DNA of 64,000 nt from Neofusicoccum parvum (Eukaryota; Ascomycota; Dothideomycetes; Botryosphaeriales; Botryosphaeriaceae): contig CP087208.1 of NCBI GenBank assembly GCA_020912385.1, positions 3,391,364-3,455,363 of the forward strand, in the 5' to 3' direction. This document shows positions 22,065 to 31,471 of the stretch, piece by piece. Within the stretch, counting starts at the first letter, position 1; each line of letters starts with the position of its first letter. The position numbers and the translations under genes are program-made. The notes beneath the pieces were generated by a model. The model searched no databases. It worked only from the letters and a program-made list of their open reading frames with translations, and had not been told where the DNA came from.

Positions 22065-25000
22065 ATGCTAGAGCCCCTACGAATTGTCCAATTAAACATC
22101 TGGAAAACAAACGAATGCATGGAAGCCTTAATCAACGACCCAGACACGGAAAAACTCGACATCCTTCTTATTCAAGAACCACCAGTCTCTTTCTTTAAAA
22201 ACCTACCACAACACCGCTCATGGCACCTATACACCCCAACCTACACTGGAACTCAGAAAAAACGATCCGCCATCTACGTTAATAAACGAATCTCCTCCTC
22301 TGCACAGCAGCAAGTTCCATGCAATAGCCGAGACCTTACAGCGGTTCAAATCCAAACACCAAGCCAACCAATCCTCATCTTCTCAGTCTACGTACCTCCA
22401 ATGGGAGGAACCCAACAGTCTACAGAGAACGAAATACTCGCCGCCCTTCAATTAATTCGCCAGTCCATAGCAAAGCAGACAACATACAACACCCCAGGCC
22501 TAATCCTCGGAGGAGACTTCAACAGACAAGACCCGCTATAGGGCGGAGACAATATCAAACCATATCTAGTAGGAAGCGCAGCATCCTTAATCTCGTTTAT
22601 GGAAGAACATCACCTTCAGAGCCACCTCTATCGTGGTACACCAACCTGCTACGCCAGTAACAAAGCCGACAGTAGAACGACACTAGACCTTACTCTTAGC
22701 AACATTCCAAACCAGCTAGTTAAGTGTGAGCTTCTAGACCAAAACTACGGGTCCGACCACAGAGCCATCTTCTCTGAATGGAACATGGAGGTCGAACAGG
22801 CCAATATACGACCACCACGCAAGCTCTATGAGCGAACAGACTGGATAAAGACAGGACAGGCGATTCAGCGCGCCCTTAGGCAGGCAAGGCAGATTGCTAC
22901 ATGTGGGCAGCTCGATGAAGCAGTCGAGCAGCTTATTAGCGCAACCACAGCTATGACAAATGAGTTTACGCCAACTGCCAAGCCATGTCCATACTCGAAG
23001 CAGTGGTTTAACCCAGAACTCAAAGAACACCAATCTAAATACAACAAGCACCGCCGGCTCTGGCAAACCTTTAGCGCAAGCCTTGGAAGAGACAACTCAG
23101 ACACAGTGGACCAATACAGCGCAATGAAGATGGCCCGTAGAGAATGGGTAAAGGCAATAGCACATGCAAAGAGCAGCCACTGGAAGGACTTTTTAGACAA
23201 TGCAGGGAAAGGCAATCAGCTATAGAAAGCAGCCAAGTACGCCAGCCCAAACGACAACTACTGTAACATTCCCCCACTCTCTACTGGTAGTAGCAAAGCC
23301 ACAGAAAATGGAGAGAAGGTACAGCTTCTGTTAGACACCTTCTTTCTAAAGCCAACCAGCCCACAACCACCAGCTCAATCTACTATGGCAACCCCTATAG
23401 GGTGGGAACCAATCACAGAAGCCGAAATCCACCAGAGTCTAAGCTCTACCAAACCCAACTCTGCCCCTAGAGATGATGGCCTTCCTATGCTTGTCTAGCA
23501 GAAGCTTTAGCCCTACATTACTAAACATATCCACTACATCTTCTCTGCATCTATCAACCTCGGCCACCATCCTAAAGCCTGGCGTACAGCAGCAATCATT
23601 GTCCTCCGCAAAGCTGGCAAGCCTGACTACACAATTCCCAAAGCATACCGCCCAATCTCACTGCTTAACACACTCGGAAAGTTACTAGAAGCAGTAATGG
23701 CAAAGAGGCTATCCTACTATGCTGAGAAGCATAATCTCTTACCGGCCACCCAGTTTGGGGCAAGACCAGGTAGATCAACAGAGCAAGCTCTCCTTATCCT
23801 AGTTGATGCCATATGGAAGGCCTGGAAAGAGCATAAAGTGGTCACGCTTATGGTATTCGACCTAAAAGGTGCCTTTAATGCAGTTGGCAAAGAGGTACTA
23901 GACCACTGCCTGGCTAAGAGAGGGATTCCAACTGAAGCAAGGTGCTGGATTAGGAGCTTTATGGAGAATAGAACAGCCTCAATATCGTTTAATAACTATA
24001 CCAAGCCAGCTGCAGCTCTCAACCACCCTAGTCTCCCTCAAGGCTCACCTCTCTCACCAATTCTCTTTGCCTTCTACAACGCCGACCTAGTTGACCAGCC
24101 AGTTGACTTCACTGGAGGATCATCTGCCTACATTGATGATTACTGCCGGTGGCGAACAAGCCTATCTGCAAGCAAAAACCTTGCGGCCTTGTAAAGGGAG
24201 GACATACCAAGAATACAGCGCTGGGCAGAGCAAACTGGATCAAGCTTTAAAGCAGACAAGACAGAGCTCATACACTTTACAAGAAGTCCAGACCAGAACT
24301 GCTTAGGAGCAATAGTCATGGGCAACCATGTAATTGAGCCTAAGCAAGAAGTGAAGCTATTGGGAGTTATCTTTGACCAGTAACTCCGGTGGAGAGCCCA
24401 TATTTAGAGAGCAGTCACACGAGCAACTAAGACCTGCCTGGCCATAGGTAGACTACGACACCTCCGCCCAAAACAGATGCGCCAGCTCTACCAAGCATGC
24501 GTGGTTCCCCAAATGGACTATGCCTCAACGGTGTGGCACTCCCAAAAGAGATGTAAATGGCAGGTGGCAGTACTCTCTAGAGTCCAGCGAATGGTAACAA
24601 CCAAGGCTATCTCAGCCTTCCGCACTGTATCAACTGAAGCTCTGGACTACGAGAACTACCTACTACCAACAAAGCTACGTCTTCAAGCGAGAGCAGAGAG
24701 AGTTATCTACAACCTTAAAACACTTCCATCCTCACACCCATGCAAGGCACTGGTTAACAAGGGAACCTTAAAACTCGACCTAGCAGCCAGTTTCCTAAGC
24801 CCTCTCAATGCAACTCTCAAGCTACAAATCCCAAGCCTAGTAGAGAATACTAAAGTAGTTGACACCTGCCCCTTACCACCATGGAAGCCGCTACCACTAG
24901 ACGACATTCAACTTCAGCTCCCGGAACCTCAAACTCTAGAGGACTTTAAGGAAAAGCTTCAGCTAAACCAGTCTAAAAGAATCTACACAGATGCATCTAA

Positions 25001-25937
25001 AGTGAAGGGACAGCTTGGAGCAGCTGCAGTGATCCTCGACCAAACACAAAAAGTTTACAGGCAAGCCTAGGAGGGAGTTGGCTCTAGCAAGTTTTATAGC
25101 ATTACAGCTGCAGAGCTTGTTGCTATTAACACTAGTATGGAACTGGCAGTGGAGCAGAACTGTGGAGAGAACAACTCAAACCCAGCATACTACACTATCT
25201 ACAGTGACTCCAAGGCAGCCTTACAAGCATTAGCAAACCCATACAAACGGCGATCAGGTCAAAGCATAGTGCGGTCCATCATAGAAACCGCTCAGAAAAT
25301 TAAGGATAACCACCAGATCAGCTTCTCCCTCCAATGGATCCCAAGCCATAGTAGAATCAAAGGAAATGAAGAAGCAGACAAGCTTGCTAAGACAGCAACT
25401 ACACGCCTAAGAGAACACAGCTTTAAACCACTCGCATCACTCCAGGTCCAGGAATCTAAGGAGGCAATACACGCATCATAGACAGCAGAATGGAAAAACT
25501 CAGACAAAGGCCAACACCTCCGGAATATTGATACAGCACCACCAGGCCCCCACACACACCATCTGTACGACAAGCTCCTACGGAGCCTGGCTGGTCTCCT
25601 TGCCTAGCTTCGGACAGGCCACTGCTGGCTTAACCAACACCGTAAGCGGATGGGCCGCATCAACAATGAGCAGTGTGAATGTGGAGAAGTTGAATCAGTG
25701 TTATATGTCCTTCTTGACTGTTACCTGCTTCAGCAAGGCCGTCAGAAGATGCTTCAAGAAAGTAGCTTACAAAAGAACAGCCTATCAGCCTTGCTAGGTG
25801 GAAAGCCACCAAGTAACACAGTAGCCACGCAGAGCAAAGAAAATAAGTGGAGGATAACAACGTCACAGCTACAGGCTGTTCTCAGCTTTACGCAAGACAC
25901 ACAGCGGTTCATAAACAGAGATGAACCTATAGCGTAA
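22065..25937 (+). pseudogene. LINE3b ORF2 (EN-RT-RNase H)
   Basis: One frame from ATG 22065 to TAA 25935-25937 with in-frame stops at 22539, 23223, about 23497 and 23506, 24192, about 24380 and 24404, 25068, 25479 and about 25605. Domains in order: AP-type endonuclease ('LILGGDFNRQD', 'YGSDHRAIFSEW'), reverse transcriptase ('KAYRPISLLNTLGKLLE', 'FDLKGAFNAV', 'LPQGSPLSPILFAFY', 'AYIDDYC'), RNase H ('IYTDASK', 'YTIYSDSKAALQAL', 'WIPSHSRIKGNEEAD') and terminal zinc motif 'CECGEVESVLYVLLDC'. About 1290 codons, normal for Tad1-like ORF2. No frameshifts, so inactivation was by point mutation only. Confidence 0.9.
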
Positions 25938-26248
25938 AACACTCTTTACACCACACACCTAACACCTCACTCTCCGCCTCTCTTTACCTTCTCCTTCTCT
26001 CAAATTGACACACAACATGTATACTAGCATTGAAATTCTTTGAATAGTCGTAGCCTGCATATCGCTCAGGGCGATGGGTCAGGGTAAATGAATTCAACTC
26101 AACTCAACTCAACTCAATCATAGATAAAACAGTAAAAAGACGCGTGTTTGAGAGGCGAATGTGGTTAACACCATCTTAAGCTCCATATTCCCATACTACC
26201 GTTATAGACTAGTTCTAGCCTCTTGAAATCCTACCATACCTACTTCGA
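25938..26248. other. LINE3 3' UTR and spacer to amidoligase
   Basis: Up to about 26118 this is LINE3 3' UTR with the (AACTC)n tail. The remaining 130 bases form the downstream flank of the minus-strand amidoligase gene. Nothing else seen. Confidence 0.7.
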
Positions 26249-27628
26249 CTATGCTTCGCTAATATCTGGGTACTTTTCCTGGAGGAGCCTGTACACTACC
26301 TCTTCTGGTAGCCCGTAGTTACCTGACTTTAACTGCATGGCGATGGCCCGTATCACCTCAGTAGCGTTCTTCTGCTGCTCGCGACAATGCGCGAAAAACG
26401 GCGCCAGCGTAGTTAGCCGCGAATCGTGCATCTCGGCCATCTCTAACTGCTCTATGCGCTTGCTATACGTAGTGCTATTTAACCACATGTCGTAGTAATT
26501 GACTACCTGATCAGGCACGCCAATCATGTATAGGAACCGATCGAAGCTCATTTGGAGATCCATCGCATGCTGCCGAACAATTGATACCATATCGCCCGTT
26601 AAGGCTATCTTATGGGCGAAGCGGATCATGTTTGTCGTTACCTTAACCCACGCTATAATTTCGTCAGCCTCAAGTGTTCCGCGGTGCTGCCTAAACTCGA
26701 TTGTTCCCTTCGTATTCGGGTCGCTATCCAGCTTACCATCTACGACCTTTAGGTTCGCAATATTATATGCCTGGTTACGATCGTACTTGTAATACCTAAG
26801 TAGGTCATCGTCCCAGCTTCTAATCTCCTGCTCTATATGCTGGCACCAGCCGACCATACCCGATGGTATTAGATGGTTTCGCCACTCCATATCTTTAAAG
26901 AACCTCGGTATTGGCTTACAATAGTAAGCGCGCGAGTCGAAGCGTGGAACCGTATGTAACTCATCTACGACGCGCTGAAATCCGGTGCCGAGTTGGAGAA
27001 GGCTTTTAACTAATGCTAGCGGTAGTAGGTACTTCTCCCTCTGCGTTCCCACGCCTACATGTACGTGTAGAGACGTTGAATTGGGTAGGTATAGTCGGTA
27101 GTAGTCGTCCTTATGGTTGTTGAATAGGTCGTTCAGTGCCTGTAGCGTGCGCCGTAAATCGTCGCGCCAGCCATCTCCGTCATCCCACACGTACTTTAGG
27201 CTCTGCAGCTCCAACGCGCAGATCTCATACTTATCCGGCATGATATTCTTCATGTGCTCTAAGTCGCTCCAGGAAGTAACCACTGAAGGATCAAGAGCGG
27301 TTGTCCAGCGTGCGTATTGCGCCTCTTCAATTTCTTCGAGAGTTGCGGAAGAATCGAAAATATTTATTCCCGTTTCCTGTAGCGCTTTACTTACCACGTC
27401 TAAGGGGTGGACGAAGATTCTACCCTGGGTATAGCCACCGTGATCCTCCTTAGCAACGCAGTTAGCAGCTTCTAAAGCATCGATATCGTATAAAAAGAGC
27501 ATTTCTAGCTCTATACCAAAGGTAAGGGGAAGCGGGACCGATGCGTCAGTAAAGGAGGGGTGCTGGGGCTTCTTATCTTCCTCTTCGGCCATCCTCGCCT
27601 GTTGTGTCTCCTCGCTAGCATTACCCAT
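26249..27628 (-). CDS. Putative amidoligase-domain protein (intact)
   Basis: An uninterrupted 459-codon single-exon gene. The N-terminal 30 residues are hydrophilic; then 'TFGIELEM' (36-43), 'SLHVHVGVG' (186-194) and 'GTIEFRQHRGTLE' (308-320) form the glutamate/histidine core expected of the amidoligase_2 family (PF12224), relatives of carboxylate-amine ligases of the glutamine-synthetase/GCS-like fold. Predicted reaction: ATP-dependent formation of an amide bond; substrate unknown in fungi. No signal peptide or membrane segment. No stop or frameshift, although RIP-damaged genes and LINEs lie on both sides, so it is either under selection or single-copy and recently acquired. The start is chosen at the first ATG (27626-27628); an in-frame ATG at residue 13 is an alternative. 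Confidence 0.8.
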   Translation of the reverse strand: MGNASEETQQARMAEEEDKKPQHPSFTDASVPLPLTFGIELEMLFLYDIDALEAANCVAKEDHGGYTQGRIFVHPLDVVSKALQETGINIFDSSATLEEIEEAQYARWTTALDPSVVTSWSDLEHMKNIMPDKYEICALELQSLKYVWDDGDGWRDDLRRTLQALNDLFNNHKDDYYRLYLPNSTSLHVHVGVGTQREKYLLPLALVKSLLQLGTGFQRVVDELHTVPRFDSRAYYCKPIPRFFKDMEWRNHLIPSGMVGWCQHIEQEIRSWDDDLLRYYKYDRNQAYNIANLKVVDGKLDSDPNTKGTIEFRQHRGTLEADEIIAWVKVTTNMIRFAHKIALTGDMVSIVRQHAMDLQMSFDRFLYMIGVPDQVVNYYDMWLNSTTYSKRIEQLEMAEMHDSRLTTLAPFFAHCREQQKNATEVIRAIAMQLKSGNYGLPEEVVYRLLQEKYPDISEA

Positions 27629-28296
27629 TGTCTAATTGTGGCGGTAGGCTTTAGGATAAAGAATGAAACCGATTGGGAGTAAGAAGAGGATACTAAAAGG
27701 AAGCACCTGTGTAAAATCCGAGAAGAGCTACTCGACTTCGCTCTCTTCTTATTGTTAGAAGCCTGCTTCTAAATGCTAAGAAGCTAAGAGGTAAGCGTCT
27801 AAGTAGTCTGACTAGAAAATCTCGAACTGTGTAGTTTCTAATAACTCTTCGTTCCTCTCGTTCCTAGATATATACCTATTTCCATTCGCTATTGTTTAGT
27901 AAAACAAAGCCCTTATTAAGTATTTCTTTAAATACCTACCATCGAATTGTTCTCGTGAACTCTTTATCGTAACGACGAACAATAATATTGTCAACCATAT
28001 TGTCCCGCAAATCACGTGCTTCATTTGCTTTTTATACACGCGTCCTTTCTTTGCTTTTTTCGCTACACCATCACCTACCCCTACACACCTCATCTGCCCC
28101 GTTCATACGTATTTCCATAAATCCGATCATTATACGTATATAGTAGACCTTAGTAGTAATAATGAGAAAGCAAGCGGCGTCTTCTTTCTCGTACCGTTTC
28201 ACACTAGATTCTACTAGGGTTGGAAGGCCCGTAGGCGCTGTAGAGAGCGTAGAAGCGATAGACGGCAGACTATTAGAAGCCATAAGGTGGTGATGC
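27629..28296. other. Amidoligase upstream region
   Basis: AT-rich, no supported gene. It contains copy 1 of the three-copy module at 27988-28200. The amidoligase promoter should be within its left part. Confidence 0.5.
27988..28200 (+). repeat. Promoter-like module, copy 1
   Basis: Begins 'ttgtcaaccatattgtcccgc' (with an extra A before 'atcacgtg') and ends in 'cttctttctcgtaccgtttc'. Order and ends agree with copies 2 and 3, but the middle has diverged and is AT-richer. It contains CACGTG. Confidence 0.6.
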
Positions 28297-28765
28297 TTAG
28301 TTGAGTTGAGTTGAGTTGAGTTGAATTCATTTACCCTAACCCGTCGCCCTAAGCCATATACAGGCTATAGACTATTCAAAGTGTTTCTCTAGTAGTACAT
28401 TGGTGTGTGACAAATTAAGAGGATGGAAGGATGGATAGGGAGGGCGGGTAATAGGTAGAAGGGGTTGTTTATAGGGAGTTCTCTACTCCGTAGCTTCGTC
28501 TCTATTTGTAAACCAGTTTGTTTCTTTCGTAAAGCTTAGCACGGCCTGTAGCTGTTTACTAGATATCTTCCACTTCTTTTCTTTTCCTTGTCTGGGATCA
28601 GTCTTGTTTGGAGGTTTCCCGCCCAGTAAGGCTGATAAGCTGTTCTTCTCAAGTCCACTGTCTTCGTACATCTTTTGTCGGGCTTGTTGTAGCACCGGAC
28701 ATTCGAGTAGGACATGAGAGACTGATTATATTGGGCATGATTGATGCCTTCCATGTTGCCGTGAG
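28297..28765 (-). mobile_element. LINE3-related 3' fragment, inverted
   Basis: On the minus strand it ends in the same (AACTC)n tail and 'gaattc' preceding block as LINE3, and its ORF (28483-28695, minus) reads 'KNSLSALLGGKPPNKTD' and 'WKISSKQLQAVLSFTKE', clearly homologous to the LINE3 ORF2 terminus but diverged at many codons. It represents an older insertion or a sister subfamily, truncated to under 500 bases. Confidence 0.8.
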
Positions 28766-29161
28766 AAGATTCGAGAAATGAGTGATACCTGAGGCAGTAA
28801 TGAAATAGTCTAAGCGGGCCGCATTACTCGAACATTGATAATGAAAAGCCTCAGCCCTCAGCTGTTACTATAAACAACAAGCTACGCTTAACCATGTGTC
28901 GAACGGCGCGAGAAAGAATAACAACGCTGTCTTCTTTGATCAATGCTATCGAGTGCTACATAAATATCTGATCGTAAAGGGAACGCGTAAGCAAAAGAGG
29001 CTGTGCTGGGTACTAAGAATTGACGCGTACGGGGTGGAGTGATGGTGGTGTAGTGATCAGAAGATGAATACGAGACACGTGATTGCGGGCAAATATGGTT
29101 GACAACAAACGACATGCTCCGGTCCCTCTAGGAAGAAGGAAGCCTCTTAGATGGAAAGGTT
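28766..29161. other. Spacer holding module copy 2
   Basis: About 125 bases of unassigned sequence, then the inverted promoter-like module (28892-29105), then a 56-base spacer to copy 3. No gene supported. Confidence 0.5.
28892..29105 (-). repeat. Promoter-like module, copy 2 (inverted)
   Basis: Read on the minus strand it starts 'ttgtcaaccatatttgcccg' then 'caatcacgtg', and ends 'tattctttctcgcgccgttcg'. It faces away from copy 3, and the two are separated by only 56 bases. Confidence 0.65.
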
Positions 29162-29372
29162 TTGTCAACCACATTGGCCCGCAATCACGTGTTTTATCTT
29201 CAAGTTCAACGCCACCACACTAGCTTCTACACTACCCCTTTTCTCATCTCCTTACTACAACCGAGGTTAATATCATAGCTCCCGTGTTCTTCCGAACGCG
29301 TAGTATATAGTCAGCTTAGATAGCTTCAATTTACAAGACAGCGGTGTCTTACTTTCTCGCGCCGTTCAACAA
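29162..29372 (+). repeat. Promoter-like module, copy 3
   Basis: Starts 'ttgtcaaccacattggcccg' and 'caatcacgtg', ends 'cttactttctcgcgccgttc'. It runs directly into the HET pseudogene, which suggests that the repeated unit is the 5' flank of a HET gene. Confidence 0.65.
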
Positions 29373-30479
29373 TAGACTATGCATTGCCCAGGAAGAGCAA
29401 GATTCAACGTCAACCAAAGAACAGATCGACGCCATAGGAAGAATATACAACGCTGCCGAGTTTACTATCGTCGCTCTGACTGGAGATGATGTCGAACATG
29501 GCCTTCCTAGTGTTTCGGCACCCAGGAGCTTCAGGCAGTGTCGCTTGGACTGCCTTGGCATCGAAATCGTCCAAATGCTGCCCAATATCGTCGACATAAG
29601 GCGAGATTCGTTGTGGGATAAAAGAGGATGGACTTATTAAGAGGGTGTATTATCTAGAAGACGGCTTTTCTTTTCTGAAACGGCCGTCTATAGCATTTGT
29701 TCGTGTCTCTCCGGGGAAGAGCAGTATATTGAGGCCATTTACCACTGGCCTGCTGCCACACTGACCACCGTTGATGACTTTACATATTCGCGTGCCGTCG
29801 CAGAAATTTCTACCCGGAATTTCACCTATTCTGCGGACATATTAAGGGGGTTCGCTGGCATCCTCACTGTTTTCTTTCAGGAAAAGCATAGGTTCGGAAT
29901 GAGTTTCGAGAACTTCAATGAGGCAATCCTTTAGAGGGGCCGCGTGGATTCCGAACTAAGGCTTGTAGAAAAGCCACAGCTTAAGAAGTTCCCCAGTTGG
30001 CCATGGGCTAAAGTTTCTGGGGATATCGAAGTTGCCTTATTTGCGTTTATAGCTTCGAGATCATCTCAGTGCCCAAATCTACTTCCCGTAAATTCGGACC
30101 TCTAGCCAGTTCTCAAGGATCCTCGGGCTTCAAGCTACAATTCTAGTCTCGCTATCGTACTATGGACGCAGTAATGTGTCTACGGGTCAACGAATGATCA
30201 GCTTCCTCGCTAATCATCCTGGGAAGATCTTAATTCTTTTGTTGAAAAGGATTGTAAGGGACGTACTGCACTTTGGGCCCGCTTAAGAGGGAAAGACACA
30301 CGTGGCCGCCCCAAGTACCTCGAGAAGTCCTCCAGTGAGGAAGGAGATAGCGCTCGGCTTACGTCCCGATCGGCTTCTTGTACTTTCCCAATGTGCTGAT
30401 CTCGTCCTCGACCTATCGGGGTATATCGCCAATGGCGCAGATGACATGATCAAACTCCGAAATTTAAAGGATTAAGCCG
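29372..30479 (+). pseudogene. HET-domain gene, 5' truncated, with stops
   Basis: The frame contains hallmark HET (heterokaryon incompatibility) blocks: 'RLCIAQEEQ', 'KEQIDAIGRIYNAAEFTIVA', 'WDKRGWTY' followed by a TAA where CAA (Gln) is normal and then 'EGVLSRRRLFFSE', then 'FTYSADILRGFAGIL' and 'FPSWPWAKVSG'. HET proteins trigger cell death after fusion of unlike strains. The upstream part of the domain, before RLCIAQ, is replaced by the repeated module. Stops at 29638, about 29930, about 30103 and beyond fit RIP. It ends at the LTR inserted at 30485. Non-functional. Confidence 0.8.
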
Positions 30480-30484
30480 TTGGG

Positions 30485-30974
30485 TGTAACGGCGGGCCTC
30501 TGCCTCTAAGGATCCAAACACTAAAGAGGGTGGTAAGCCGTATTAGGGGTTTACCTTGAGTGGGTACAAGAGAGGGTGAGCGAGAACGAAGTAATGAACG
30601 TATATGACTGAGCACTCTGTGCGAAGGCTGCGTTACCAATAGAGTCCAAACTCTATTACGAAGTTGACTACGAAGGTCAAAGCTATGCTAGTGAGCGTGG
30701 TTTATATACGTAGGAGAGTTCTATACAATCTGTTCGGGATCCGTTTAATCTGCTTCCCGTTGTTAGGTAGGCCCTACGGATCAGATAGATCATGGCGAGG
30801 TTGATCCCTTTGATCTGTCTCTAGATGCCTGAGGCTCGTCAGATCAGACAGATCATGTCCTTGGCATCACGTGAGCCATGTGATCCTTGTGGGTCTTCCT
30901 ACGCCATACGCGTGCACCCTACTTGTTCCTTCATTCTGCTGTTTACCCGCTTCTGAGGAGGCTGCGCCGTAACA
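30485..30974 (-). mobile_element. Solo LTR family A (inverted)
   Basis: Plus-strand ends TGTAACGGCGGGCC...GCTGCGCCGTAACA are the reverse of the family A LTR. 490 bases. Flanked by TTGGG (30480-30484) and TTAGG (30975-30979), a five-base target duplication with one G-to-A difference. It cuts the 3' side of the HET pseudogene. Confidence 0.85.
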
Positions 30975-30979
30975 TTAGG

Positions 30980-31471
30980 TACATGAGTGTTTACGATCCG
31001 GATTTTGACGCAATCTTTGTACATAACGAGATGTCGAACTTGTAAAAGTACGACGCCGCACTGTTACCAGTGCGTGCTAATCTGCCTAATATTCTGACAC
31101 GAGACTTTGGGAGATCCGGTAGAGTTGAGGTATAAGACGGGATTTTATAGTACTTAAATATTTCTATTAGATGGTCTTTATTATAACTTACGTACTAGGC
31201 TGAAGTATTCTACTCGTAATCTTCCTTGTTTGGTGTTCCTATCACTGGGTCTCTAGAGTCAACTAAGCTAAGATAGGCCTAGCGGCAACAGGTTGAGCTT
31301 CGCGACGCTCTGGACATGTTGCCATTTATACGACAACGATAAGGCTGAATAATTCAGGAAAGCGGGGTTCTAGGTCCTTGAGCTGGGCTGCGGACGCAGC
31401 CTTATCGCTCAACCTCTTTCCACAGTCCTACCTCATCAGTAGCAGCTGTTGCACATTTAAACCCATGCATC
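30980..31471. other. Spacer, nothing recognised
   Basis: Between the LTR and the JmjC relic. Possible degraded remainder of the HET locus; no motif supports it. Confidence 0.4.

Larger units (their letters stand above)
20788..26118 (+). mobile_element. LINE3 copy b: near-complete Tad1-like LINE
   Basis: Two ORFs (20788-22041 and 22065-25937), 3' UTR and an (AACTC)n tail ending near 26118. Both reading frames are continuous apart from point stops, about a dozen in all. Nearly all are TAG or TAA in place of CAG, CAA or TGG, showing mild RIP without indels. The 5' UTR begins upstream of 20788. Two other fragments of the family are at 16817-17718 and, diverged and inverted, at 28297-28765. Confidence 0.9.

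Noticed and set aside
28888..29115. 75-codon minus-strand ORF in the repeated module
   Set aside because: Not open in the other two copies; the repeat looks like 5' flanking DNA.
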